Source of the DNA: an uncultured Oscillospiraceae bacterium
GTDB taxonomy: Bacteria; Bacillota; Clostridia; Oscillospirales; Ruminococcaceae
NCBI GenBank assembly: GCA_900539695.1
Contig: UQDG01000012.1
Location: forward strand, 1-64,000
Direction of reading: 5' to 3'
DNA: 64,000 bases
In this document: positions 20,013-28,227 of the stretch, one piece after another
Numbering within the stretch: the stretch's first letter is position 1
How the letters are laid out: every line of letters begins with the position of its first letter
Notes under the pieces: generated by a model
Database searches by the model: none
Told to the model about the DNA's origin: nothing
The model's input: only the letters and a program-made list of their open reading frames with translations
Translations under genes and position numbers: made by a program

Positions 20013-20698
20013 TCCTTGACCTCGAACTTATAGCCGACGCCCCATACAGTCTTGAGGTTCCACTGCTCGGAGGCACCTTCCAGCTTCTCGCGCAGACGCT
20101 TGACGTGGACGTCGATGGTACGGGAGTCGCCGTAATACTCAAAGCCCCAGACCTCATCCAACAGCTGGTCACGGGTGTAAACGCGGTTGGGGTGGCCCGC
20201 CAGGCAGGCCAGCAGCTCCAACTCCTTGGGCGGGGCCTCGACGACTTTGCCGTTGACTTTCAGTTCGTAGCGGTTCATATCCAGGTGCAGGTTGTCGAAG
20301 TCGTAGACGCCCTTGTTGGTGCCCTCTTTGGCGGCGGTGCGGCGCAGCACGGCCTTGATGCGGGCGGTGACTTCCTTGGCGTCAAAGGGCTTGACGATGT
20401 AGTCGTCGGCGCCCAGCTCCAGACCCAGCACCTTATCGTAGGTCTCGCCCTTGGCCGTCAGCATGATAATGGGGGTGTTGTCCTTGGCGCGGATCTTGCG
20501 GCAGACTTCCCATCCGTCCATTACCGGCATCATAACGTCCAGCAGGACCAGGTCGGGATGCAGTTTGTCAAAGTCGGTCAGGGCTGCTTCGCCGTCATGG
20601 GCCATCGTGACCGAGTAGCCCTCCTTGACCAGGTAAAGACGCAGCAGTTCGCAGATATTTTTATCGTCATCGACAACGAGGATCTTTTCGTTTGCCAT
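20009..20698 (-). CDS. OmpR/PhoB-family response regulator
   Basis: The 229-residue protein has a receiver domain with acidic pocket DDD (10-12), phospho-acceptor Asp54 in LLDVMMP and a conserved Lys in LTAKGE, then a winged-helix DNA-binding domain (about 130-228). It is the first gene of the operon with the sensor kinase and has an AAAGGA site. Target genes cannot be read from the window. Confidence 0.95.
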   Translation of the reverse strand: MANEKILVVDDDKNICELLRLYLVKEGYSVTMAHDGEAALTDFDKLHPDLVLLDVMMPVMDGWEVCRKIRAKDNTPIIMLTAKGETYDKVLGLELGADDYIVKPFDAKEVTARIKAVLRRTAAKEGTNKGVYDFDNLHLDMNRYELKVNGKVVEAPPKELELLACLAGHPNRVYTRDQLLDEVWGFEYYGDSRTIDVHVKRLREKLEGASEQWNLKTVWGVGYKFEVKE

Positions 20699-20825
20699 AA
20701 TGATTCCATCCTTTCGGCGGGGTTCTCATACCACCCCAGTGTATAGTTATAGTATAGCGCAAAATTATGGACAAAGAAAGAACAGAATATAGTTTTTGTG
20801 CGAATTTTTCCAGATTTTACTTGAT

Positions 20826-21018
20826 TTACAGCCGCCTGCTGAACAGCCCGTCCCGGTTACAGTAGGCGTAGACCGTGCCGTGGCCGCGCTTTTTAAAGCG
20901 GACCGTGATGTCCTGCTATGGTCTTATCACTGATGCAGAGCTTTTCAGCCAGTTGCTTTTGGGTCAGGGCCTTGCGTTCCCGCAGGGCGCGGATGGTTTC
21001 ACTTTGTACATAACTCAT
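20826..21018 (-). pseudogene. Remnant of an XRE-type transcriptional regulator
   Basis: From the ATG at 21018 (GAGG site 8 bp upstream) the frame encodes a typical helix-turn-helix N-terminus (SETIRALRERKALTQKQLAE, then KLCISDKTI) and then stops after about 40 residues. Directly after, in another frame, comes a short coherent peptide (DITVRFKKRGHGTVYAYCNR...) that ends at 20826 and reads like the C-terminus of such a regulator. This is best explained by loss of the middle of the gene with a frame change. A free-standing 40-residue HTH peptide cannot be ruled out. Confidence 0.65.
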
Positions 21019-21182
21019 GGTCGTGTCCTCGCTTTCTCAATTTCCGGCGTCAGTATACCGCAAAACAAGGCAGACGGCAACCTACGCTGCGTAGAGTGGG
21101 CGCATTTTACGCTCCGGGCTTTCGTCATTCTGCCGGATATTCCGGGCAAAAATTGTCGTATCGTCAAATTTTGCGGGTTGGA

Positions 21183-21211
21183 TTGCAGTTCTTTGCACAC
21201 AGTGTTAAAAT
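21183..21211 (+). promoter_or_regulatory. Promoter of the hypB - oxidoreductase - hypA operon
   Basis: TTGCAG (21183-21188), 17-bp spacer, TAAAAT (21206-21211), about 41 bp before the hypB start. Confidence 0.65.
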
Positions 21212-21251
21212 GTTATCAGACATAAGTCACACAATGTACAAGGAGCAGCCC

Positions 21252-21920
21252 ATGGACACTGTAAAAATTCTGGAAGTGAAGCAGAGCATCTTTGCTTCCA
21301 ACGACGAGCAGGCCGAAGCCCTGCGCAAGGAACTGAAAAAGAAAAAGGTATTTTTGCTGAATCTGATGAGCGCACCCGGCTCCGGCAAGACCACTACCCT
21401 GCGCCGCACCATTGCTGCGCTGAAGGACGAGCTGCACATCGGCGTGATGGAGGCGGATATTGACTCCGACGTCGACGCCCGTGCCATAGCCGAGACCGGG
21501 ACGAAGGCCATCCAGCTGCATACCGGCGGCATGTGCCACCTGGATGCCGAGATGACCCGGCAGGGGCTGGAGGGCTTAGGCGAGGACGGGCTGGATTTGG
21601 TAGTGCTGGAAAATGTGGGTAACCTTGTCTGCCCGGCCGAGTTTGACACGGGCGCGGTGAAGAATGCGATGATTTTGTCAGTACCCGAGGGCCACGACAA
21701 GCCGCTGAAATACCCGCTGATGTTTCAGGTGTGCGATGTGGTGCTTGTCAACAAAATCGACGTACTGCCGTACTTTGATTTTGACATGGACAAATGCCGG
21801 GAGTATGTGGCAATACGCAACCCGCAAGCGAAGGTCATTCCCATCTGCGCACGCACCGGCGAAGGCATGGATGAATGGACCGCCTGGCTGAAAGAGCAGG
21901 TCAGCCAGTGGCAGGCGTAA
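21252..21920 (+). CDS. hypB: Hydrogenase nickel incorporation GTPase HypB
   Basis: The 222-residue SIMIBI-class GTPase delivers nickel to [NiFe] hydrogenase or other nickel enzymes with HypA. It shows Walker A APGSGKTT (about 41-48), the metal-binding GGMCH motif in the GTPase domain, ENVGNLVCPAEFD and NKID. It lacks the N-terminal CxxCGC high-affinity nickel site and the His-rich stretch of some HypB proteins. The start at 21252 follows an AAGGAG site; an upstream ATG at 21234 would put that site inside the gene. It is first in a three-gene operon with no hydrogenase genes in view. Confidence 0.93.
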   Translation: MDTVKILEVKQSIFASNDEQAEALRKELKKKKVFLLNLMSAPGSGKTTTLRRTIAALKDELHIGVMEADIDSDVDARAIAETGTKAIQLHTGGMCHLDAEMTRQGLEGLGEDGLDLVVLENVGNLVCPAEFDTGAVKNAMILSVPEGHDKPLKYPLMFQVCDVVLVNKIDVLPYFDFDMDKCREYVAIRNPQAKVIPICARTGEGMDEWTAWLKEQVSQWQA

Positions 21921-21959
21921 ACTGAGCAAATAAACGGACTACGGATAAAGGAGCAAGGT

Positions 21960-24731
21960 ATGAGCAAACCGACTGCGTTCCCGCTGGATGAGAGTAAGCT
22001 GCCTTTCGAGATACCGAAAGACGCCGTGCTGCGGGAAAAAATCGTAAAACTGGGGCAGATGATCACCGACCGCATCCCCGCCAAAAACCGCCCCCTGACA
22101 GCGGAGGACCCCGAGTATTGGGGCCTGGCCAGCATCGTGACCGACGAGATGGCCGACGTTGCCTTAAAAATGAAGGTGCGCAAGCCGATGACCCTGCCGG
22201 AGATCGTAAAGGCCACCGGCAAAACTGCCGAAGAACTGGAACCGCTTTTGTACAAAATGTCCTGCGTGGGCTTGCTGGAGTATAACTGGGAGAACCCGCG
22301 CCGGGAGAAACAGTACGTACTGCCGATGTTTGTGCCCGGCAGCGCTGAGTTTTTTAACATGAATAAGCAGCAGATCGCCGAACACCCGGAAGTGACGGCG
22401 TTCTTTGAGCGGATGACTTTTTTGCCGCTGGAGCATATCACCGCCATGGTGCCGCCGGGCGGTGCAGGCATCGGCATGCACGTCATCCCCGTGGAAAAAG
22501 CCATCGAGACCGAGAACCAATCGCTGGACATTGAGCATATCTCCCACTGGCTGAAAAAGTACGAGGGCAAGTATGCGGCGGGGCCCTGTTCCTGCCGGAT
22601 GTCCCGCGCGGCTATGGGCGAGGGCTGCGGCGACGACCCTGACGACTGGTGCATCGGCGTGGGCGACATGGCGGATTATCTGGTGGAGACCCACAAGGGC
22701 CACTATATCACCTACGACGAAGTAATGCAGATCCTGCAGAAGGCCGAGGACAACGGCTTTGTGCACCAGATCACCAACATTGACGGCGAGAACAAGATTT
22801 TTGCCATCTGCAACTGCAATGTCAACGTCTGCAACGCGCTGCGCACCAGCCAGCTGTTCAACACGCCCAACATGAGCCGCTCGGCCTATGTAGCCAAGGT
22901 GGAAAAGGAAAACTGCGTGGCCTGTGGGCGCTGCGTGGAGTACTGCCCCGCCGGTGCGGTGAAGCTGGGCCAAAAACTGTGTACCAAGAGCGGGCCGATC
23001 GTTTACCCGCGGCAGGAATTGCCCGACGCCGCCAAGTGGGGGCCGGAGAAGTGGGCCATCGACTACCGCGACAAGAACCGCATCAACTGCTACGACACCG
23101 GCACGGCCCCCTGCAAGACGGCCTGCCCCGCCCACATTGCGGTGCAGGGCTACCTGAAGATGGCCGCCCAGGGCCGCTACCGCGACGCGCTGGCGCTGAT
23201 CAAAAAGGAGAACCCCTTCCCCGCCGTGTGCGGGCGCATCTGCAACCGCCGGTGCGAGGATGCCTGTACCCGCGGCACCATCGACCAGGCCGTGGCCATT
23301 GACGCTGTGAAGAAGTTCATTGCCCAGCAGGACTTGAACGCCGAGAGCCGCTATGTGCCGCCGGTGGTACAGCCCTCACTGCAGGGGCTGTGGAAACAGA
23401 AAATTGCCATCATCGGCGGCGGCCCTGCGGGTTTGAGCTGTGCATACTTTTTGGCGCTGCAGGGCTACAAGCCCACCGTGTTTGAGAAAAATCCCCATCC
23501 GGGCGGCATGCTGCGGTATGGCATCCCCTCGTTTAAATTGGAGAAGGACGTTATCGATGCCGAAATTGAGATTTTGAAAGAACTGGGCGTCGAGATCCGC
23601 TGCGGCGTGGAGGTCGGCAAGGAAGTAACGCTGGCTGACTTGCGCGCAGACGGGTATAAGGCGTTCTATGTGGCCATCGGCTGCCAGGGCGGCCGCAAGG
23701 CCGGTGTGCCCGGCGAGGAAGCTGCGGGTATCCAGACCGCCGTGAACCTGCTGCGCACCGTGGGCGACGACGAGAACTATAAGATGAGCGGCAGGACCGT
23801 GGTCATCGGCGGCGGCAACGTGGCCATTGATGCGGCGCGTGTCTCACTGCGGTGCGGCGCGGACGCGGTAACGATGGTCTGCCTGGAGCCCCGGGACGGC
23901 ATGCCGGCTTCGGCTGAAGAAATTGCCGAGGCCGAGGAGGAAGGCACCGCCATCCGCTGCGGCTACGGCCCTAAAGAGTTCGTGACGGAAAACGGCCATG
24001 TGACCGCTGTGGTGCTGAAAAAATGCACGGGTCTTTACAATCCAGAGGGACGCTTTGCGCCTACCTACGACGAAAACGATACCATCACCCTGCCCTGCGA
24101 CAATGTGGTGCTGAGCATTGGCCAGTGCATCGAATGGGGCGATCTGCTGGACGGTGAAGCCGTAGAGCTGGGCCGCGGCCAGGGCGCTGTGGCCGACCCT
24201 GTGACCTACCAGACCGCCCAGCCGGATGTGTTTGTGGGCGGCGACGTCTACACCGGCCCGCGCTTTGCCATTGACGCCATTGCCGCCGGCAAGCAGGGCG
24301 CGGTATCCATCCACCGCTTTGTGCAGCCCAACACCAGCATGACCATCGGCCGCAACCGGCGGGAATTCTTTGAGCTGGACAAGGGCAACCTTTCCATTGG
24401 TGAATACGACCATACGCCCCGCCAGCAGGCCGCCGTAGATGAGCACATCGACGCGCATCGTTCGTTCCGGGATGCCCACCTGACGCTGACCGAAACGCAG
24501 GTACGGGCCGAGACCGCCCGCTGCCTGGGCTGCGGCGCCAGTGTAGTGGACCCCAACAAGTGCATCGGCTGCGGCGTTTGCACCACCAAGTGCGAGTTTG
24601 ACGCCATCCACCTGCATCGTGACCTGCCCCAGTGCAGCAAGATGGTGAAGAGCGAGGACAAGTTCAAGGCAATTTTGCCCTACATGGCCAAGCGGGAGAT
24701 CAAGATCCGCTTTTCCAAAAAGGGAAAGTGA
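21960..24731 (+). CDS. Multidomain Fe-S/FAD oxidoreductase (GltD/NfnB-like) between hypB and hypA
   Basis: A 923-residue fusion. Residues 1-200 are a helical or winged-helix-like region. Residues 205-330 hold cysteine motifs CSCR, CNCNVNVC and a ferredoxin-type CVACGRCVEYC (about 319-329). Residues 370-840 match the glutamate synthase small subunit / NfnB class, with CKTACPAHI, CGRICNRRCEDAC, FAD site GGGPAGLS (about 485) and NAD(P)H site GGGNVAIDAA (about 617). A C-terminal ferredoxin motif CIGCGVCTTKC lies near 868-878. It should move electrons between NAD(P)H, FAD and several [4Fe-4S] clusters. Its partner and substrate are unknown; the hyp neighbours suggest a link to hydrogen or nickel metabolism. 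Confidence 0.85.
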   Translation: MSKPTAFPLDESKLPFEIPKDAVLREKIVKLGQMITDRIPAKNRPLTAEDPEYWGLASIVTDEMADVALKMKVRKPMTLPEIVKATGKTAEELEPLLYKMSCVGLLEYNWENPRREKQYVLPMFVPGSAEFFNMNKQQIAEHPEVTAFFERMTFLPLEHITAMVPPGGAGIGMHVIPVEKAIETENQSLDIEHISHWLKKYEGKYAAGPCSCRMSRAAMGEGCGDDPDDWCIGVGDMADYLVETHKGHYITYDEVMQILQKAEDNGFVHQITNIDGENKIFAICNCNVNVCNALRTSQLFNTPNMSRSAYVAKVEKENCVACGRCVEYCPAGAVKLGQKLCTKSGPIVYPRQELPDAAKWGPEKWAIDYRDKNRINCYDTGTAPCKTACPAHIAVQGYLKMAAQGRYRDALALIKKENPFPAVCGRICNRRCEDACTRGTIDQAVAIDAVKKFIAQQDLNAESRYVPPVVQPSLQGLWKQKIAIIGGGPAGLSCAYFLALQGYKPTVFEKNPHPGGMLRYGIPSFKLEKDVIDAEIEILKELGVEIRCGVEVGKEVTLADLRADGYKAFYVAIGCQGGRKAGVPGEEAAGIQTAVNLLRTVGDDENYKMSGRTVVIGGGNVAIDAARVSLRCGADAVTMVCLEPRDGMPASAEEIAEAEEEGTAIRCGYGPKEFVTENGHVTAVVLKKCTGLYNPEGRFAPTYDENDTITLPCDNVVLSIGQCIEWGDLLDGEAVELGRGQGAVADPVTYQTAQPDVFVGGDVYTGPRFAIDAIAAGKQGAVSIHRFVQPNTSMTIGRNRREFFELDKGNLSIGEYDHTPRQQAAVDEHIDAHRSFRDAHLTLTETQVRAETARCLGCGASVVDPNKCIGCGVCTTKCEFDAIHLHRDLPQCSKMVKSEDKFKAILPYMAKREIKIRFSKKGK

Positions 24732-24737
24732 GCCGTT

Positions 24738-25103
24738 ATGCATGAACTGGGAATCGTTTTCCATATCATACGCACAGTGGAAGATGTGGCAAAACAGAAC
24801 GATGTAATGCGAATACGACGTGTAACGCTGCAATTGGGCGAGGTGAGCGGCGTGGTGGAGAGCTACCTGCAGGATTGCTGGAAGTGGGCTGCTGCCAAAA
24901 CGGACCTGCTGCCCGGCGCGGTGCTGACGGTGGAGACCATCCCGGCCGTCACCCAATGCCAAGCCTGCGGCCGGCAGTACGAGACCGTGCGCTATGGCCG
25001 AACCTGCCCCCATTGCCAAAGCCCGGATACCTACCTGGTGCAGGGCAGCGAGATGATGATAAAAGAAATTGAAGCGGTGGAAGCGGACGACGCGGCCACC
25101 TGA
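24738..25103 (+). CDS. hypA: Hydrogenase nickel insertion protein HypA
   Basis: The 121-residue protein begins with MHE, the nickel-binding N-terminus of HypA, and has a zinc site from Cys74, Cys77, Cys90 and Cys93. It works with HypB to load nickel into a target enzyme. It starts 6 bp after the stop of the oxidoreductase gene, so it is co-transcribed and probably coupled. A terminator follows. Confidence 0.95.
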   Translation: MHELGIVFHIIRTVEDVAKQNDVMRIRRVTLQLGEVSGVVESYLQDCWKWAAAKTDLLPGAVLTVETIPAVTQCQACGRQYETVRYGRTCPHCQSPDTYLVQGSEMMIKEIEAVEADDAAT

Positions 25104-25109
25104 ATACGG

Positions 25110-25150
25110 GCAAAGGCCCCCGGTATCCACGCCGGGGCCTTTGTGTTTTT
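25110..25150 (+). terminator. Intrinsic terminator of the hyp operon
   Basis: Stem AAAGGCCCC.../...GGGGCCTTT (arms at about 25112-25122 and 25132-25142) followed by GTGTTTTT. Confidence 0.85.
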
Positions 25151-25152
25151 AT

Positions 25153-25500
25153 GGCAATACCTCATAATTCTAAGTGCCGATACGGCGAGCGAGGTGCGGC
25201 AGCTGCTGAGCCAAAAGCGCAGATAATACTTTGTGCTGCAAAGGTGAGCGCCGCCAGTGGCGGATACAGCGAACCGAAGCAGGGGCAGCGGTCGCAGAGT
25301 GCGAGGGGCTTTTGTCCCCGAAGCACGATGCGGGTACCGCAACCCGACATTATCGAGCATTTTGGCAACGCAGATGCCGTGCCGCACACCGAGCCGCAGC
25401 GAGGCGCTTCGGAGCGCAACCGCCGCTTGCGGCGGCTCTTGGCGCGGAGATCCGCCGGAGCGGTGCTTAAGCCGTTAGGCGGGAATTGTGCGGTGTTGCC
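25153..25500 (+). repeat. Hairpin MITE, copy 3, enlarged to 348 bp
   Basis: Both ends match the 172-bp element (left end GGCAATACCTCATAATTC with one change; right end intact). About 176 bp are extra, in two blocks: one replaces part of the central loop (about 25234-25348) and one lies in the right arm (about 25387-25450). The flanks TTAT and TTCA are only partly alike, so a clean target duplication is not seen here. It fills the space between convergent hypA and ilvN. Confidence 0.8.
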
Positions 25501-25513
25501 TTCAACCTTTTTG

Positions 25514-26098
25514 CTATTTCTGCGGGCAATGGGTGCCCGGCAGGGGCAACTGCGCATCCCGCACCTCCTGTGCGGGCTTTTGCATGTGCTGGTGTTTGCC
25601 GCCGCGCTCCAGCGCGGTTACGCCGGTACGGCAGAGCTCCAAGATCTCGTAGCCATTGAACATAGTCAGGAACGCGTCGATCTTATCGGGCTTGCCGGTC
25701 AGCTCAAAGACCATGCTGTCCGGCGACAGATCGATGATCTTGGCCTTGTAGATGCTGGAAATTTCCCGCAGCTCGGCGCGGCTGTGGTTGTCGCAAGCCA
25801 CCTTTAAAAGCAACAGCTCGCGCTGCAGGCTCTTTTCGGGGTCCAGCTCAAAGACCTGGCGGGTGACTTCCAGCCGCTCGGTCTGCAAGATCAGCTGGCT
25901 GAGGGCCTGCTCGCTGCCGCGCAGCGTGACCGTGATACGGCTGATGGAGGGGTCGTTGGTGGCCGAGACCGTAAGGCTGTCGATGTTGAAGCCGCGGCGG
26001 CAGAACAGGCTGGCCACGCGGGCCAGAACACCGTTGCTGTTATCCACCAGCAGGCTGATGACCCGGCGCTGGTTATTGGGGTTTTGTGTCTGTTCCAT
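25514..26098 (-). CDS. ilvN: Acetolactate synthase, small (regulatory) subunit
   Basis: The 194-residue protein has the N-terminal ACT domain (about 10-85; SLLVDNSNGVLARVASLF) and the C-terminal ALS-associated domain of IlvN/IlvH. It binds the catalytic subunit and confers activation and feedback inhibition by branched-chain amino acids. The start at 26098 lies 10 bp after the ilvB stop behind GAGGTGA; a GTG at 26107 is a less likely alternative. The C-terminal tail of about 25 residues after ALERGG is longer than usual. Confidence 0.94.
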   Translation of the reverse strand: MEQTQNPNNQRRVISLLVDNSNGVLARVASLFCRRGFNIDSLTVSATNDPSISRITVTLRGSEQALSQLILQTERLEVTRQVFELDPEKSLQRELLLLKVACDNHSRAELREISSIYKAKIIDLSPDSMVFELTGKPDKIDAFLTMFNGYEILELCRTGVTALERGGKHQHMQKPAQEVRDAQLPLPGTHCPQK

Positions 26099-26108
26099 GC
26101 AGCTCACC

Positions 26109-27773
26109 TCATTCCATGATAATGTCTTCGATCGTGCCGCCGCCGGGGATCATGGGCAGCACTTTTTCGTCCTTGCCGATGCGGCAGTCGATCCAGCTGG
26201 GGCCTTGCTGCTTCATGGCATCGGTGAAAGCGGCCTTAAACTCCGCCGGAGTAGTGGCACGGTAGCCCTTGGCACCAAAGGCCTCGGCCAGCTTGACGAA
26301 ATCGGTCTTGCGGTGGGGGTCGGTGTCGGAGTAGCGCTTCTCGTAGAAGGTCGTCTGCCACTGGCGGACCATGCCCAACACCTGGTTGTTGAAGATGACC
26401 GTGATGATGGGCAGGTCGTAGCTGACAGCGGTGCAGCCTTCGTTGAGGTTCATGTGGAAGGAGCCGTCGCCTGTGAGCATGACCACACGGGCATCGCGGC
26501 CCAGGGCCATTTGCGCGCCGATGGCTGCGCCGTAGCCGAAGCCCATCGTGCCCAGGCCGCCGCTTGTGAGGAATCCGCGGGATTTGGTGTGGTGCAGATA
26601 TTGCGCAGCCCACATCTGATGCTGGCCGACGTCGGTAACATAAACAGCTTCAGGCCCGGCCTGTTCGCAGATCTCGTTGATGATCTGATGGGGTTTCAGT
26701 TCGGTGTCACTATCCACAGGTTTGTAGTCCATGGCCTGCCAGGCGTGGATCTGATCCATCCAATCGGCGTGCTTGGCCTCTTTAACGTGGGGCAGGATGG
26801 CCTGCAAAACGTAGCTGGCGTCGCCGGTCAGGCTCAGGTCGATGTCCACGTTCTTGCCCAACTCGCTGGGGTCGATGTCGATCTGGATGATTTTGGCACG
26901 TTTGGCGAAGGCGTCAGGGTTCAGGGCCACGCGGTCGCTGAAGCGGGTGCCCACGGCGATGACCAAGTCGGCCTCATCGATGGCCTTGTTGGCAGTGTAG
27001 CAGCCGTGCATGCCCAGCAGGCCGAGGTTATGCTCCTCGCCGTAGCTCAGCACACCGGCGGCCATCAGGGTGTAGGTAGCGGGGATGTCGGCCTTGGTCA
27101 GCAGGTCGCGCAGGGGCTGGCAGCCCGCCGCACTGCGCACACCGCCGCCGAAGTAGACGATGGGGCGCTTGGCCTCGTTGATCATGGCGGCGGCTTTCTG
27201 CACGTCCTCCTCATTATAAGAGGTAACGGTGCGGATCAGCTCCGGCTCTTTGGGGGTGAACTCGCAGACCGCGGCGGTGACGTCCTTGGGGATGTCCACC
27301 AGTACCGGGCCTTTGCGGCCGGATTGGGCAATGCGGAAAGCCGCACGCATCGTGTCGGCCAGATCCTCGACCCGGCGCACGGTGTAGTTATGTTTGGTGA
27401 TGGGCATCGTGATGCCCTCGATGTAGGCTTCCTGGAAGGAGTCTTTGCCCAGCAGGGTGGTGGCCACGTTGCCGGTGAAGGCGACCATGGGCACGCTGTC
27501 CATGTAGGCGGTGGCGATGCCGGTGACCAGGTTGGTGGCACCGGGGCCGCTGGTGGCCAGCACCACGCCGGTGCGGCCCGTGGCGCGGGCGTAACCGTCG
27601 GCCGCATGGGAAGCGCCCTGCTCGTGGGCGGTCAGCACGTGGCGGATTCGGTCAGAATTTTTGTACAGCTCATCGTAAAGATTCAGAACCGCGCCGCCGG
27701 GGTAGCCGAACAGGGTATCCACGCCCTGCTCGACCAGGACCTCGACGAAGATCTGTGAACCGGTCAATTTCAT
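26109..27773 (-). CDS. ilvB: Acetolactate synthase, large (catalytic) subunit
   Basis: The 554-residue ThDP- and FAD-dependent enzyme makes 2-acetolactate from pyruvate (valine and leucine) or acetohydroxybutyrate (isoleucine). The catalytic Glu51 lies in AHEQGA, and the ThDP-magnesium motif starts with GDGSFHMN near residue 432. An upstream extension of the frame covers the terminator hairpin of the T-box leader; the start at 27773 has an AAGGAG site. It is the first gene of ilvB-ilvN. Confidence 0.96.
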   Translation of the reverse strand: MKLTGSQIFVEVLVEQGVDTLFGYPGGAVLNLYDELYKNSDRIRHVLTAHEQGASHAADGYARATGRTGVVLATSGPGATNLVTGIATAYMDSVPMVAFTGNVATTLLGKDSFQEAYIEGITMPITKHNYTVRRVEDLADTMRAAFRIAQSGRKGPVLVDIPKDVTAAVCEFTPKEPELIRTVTSYNEEDVQKAAAMINEAKRPIVYFGGGVRSAAGCQPLRDLLTKADIPATYTLMAAGVLSYGEEHNLGLLGMHGCYTANKAIDEADLVIAVGTRFSDRVALNPDAFAKRAKIIQIDIDPSELGKNVDIDLSLTGDASYVLQAILPHVKEAKHADWMDQIHAWQAMDYKPVDSDTELKPHQIINEICEQAGPEAVYVTDVGQHQMWAAQYLHHTKSRGFLTSGGLGTMGFGYGAAIGAQMALGRDARVVMLTGDGSFHMNLNEGCTAVSYDLPIITVIFNNQVLGMVRQWQTTFYEKRYSDTDPHRKTDFVKLAEAFGAKGYRATTPAEFKAAFTDAMKQQGPSWIDCRIGKDEKVLPMIPGGGTIEDIIME

Positions 27774-27828
27774 CGTGTTTGCTCCTTCCTGAACTTGCCC
27801 GCCTCTAAGGCAAAAAAGTCTTGCGGGT

Positions 27829-28106
27829 ATAAAAAACAGCCTTTGCCTCTTTCGTTCAAAGAGACAAAGGCTGTGAATCAGCTCTCTGCGGTACCACACT
27901 TTTTGGAGCGCCTGCTCCCACCTCATGGGCTTCCAACAAAGCCCGGCACTGTAACGGGTGCGCCCGTATCCCCCTAATAGGTTTCGTTCGGGTGATCTGC
28001 TCCGGGATCAGTTCGCAGCTCGTTTCTCCTTCTGCCTTGCACCGACCGGCAGTTCTCTGCAGGGAACGTGACTGTTACTAACTTCCCATCCAAGCATTTG
28101 GATTTT
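27829..28106 (-). promoter_or_regulatory. T-box leader of ilvB-ilvN, probably leucine-specific
   Basis: On the minus strand this leader has a long stem I with an AGTA...GAA internal loop, the T-box AGTGTGGTACCGC (27888-27900), and a terminator hairpin ACAGCCTTTGTCTC/.../GGCAAAGGCTGT followed by T6 (27831-27874). The bases after the GAA of the specifier loop are CTG (28009-28011) followed by A, giving leucine. The next triplet ATC (isoleucine) is the alternative but is followed by C instead of the usual purine. Uncharged tRNA should stabilise the antiterminator and turn ilvBN on. Confidence 0.9.
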
Positions 28107-28112
28107 TGTTAA

Positions 28113-28141
28113 ACTATACCGCACTTTTTCTGGGTTGTCAA
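28113..28141 (-). promoter_or_regulatory. Promoter of ilvB-ilvN
   Basis: Minus-strand consensus -35 TTGACA (28136-28141), 17-bp spacer, TATAGT (28113-28118). It is placed right before the T-box leader. Confidence 0.85.
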
Positions 28142-28158
28142 GTTTTTTTGTGAAAATC

Positions 28159-28187
28159 TTGCAACTTTTTGCGGCGGCGTTTATACT
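28159..28187 (+). promoter_or_regulatory. Promoter of the DUF815 ATPase gene
   Basis: TTGCAA (28159-28164), 17-bp spacer, TATACT (28182-28187). It stands back to back with the ilvB promoter; the two -35 boxes are only 17 bp apart. Confidence 0.7.
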
Positions 28188-28227
28188 GAGTGTGTAAGTC
28201 TCTTTGGGAAAGGATGATAAAGCGTTT

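Noticed and set aside
25151..25807. Open frames running through the enlarged MITE at 25153-25500
   Set aside because: They have no start signal, differ between copies of the element, and run into the ilvN gene on the other strand.
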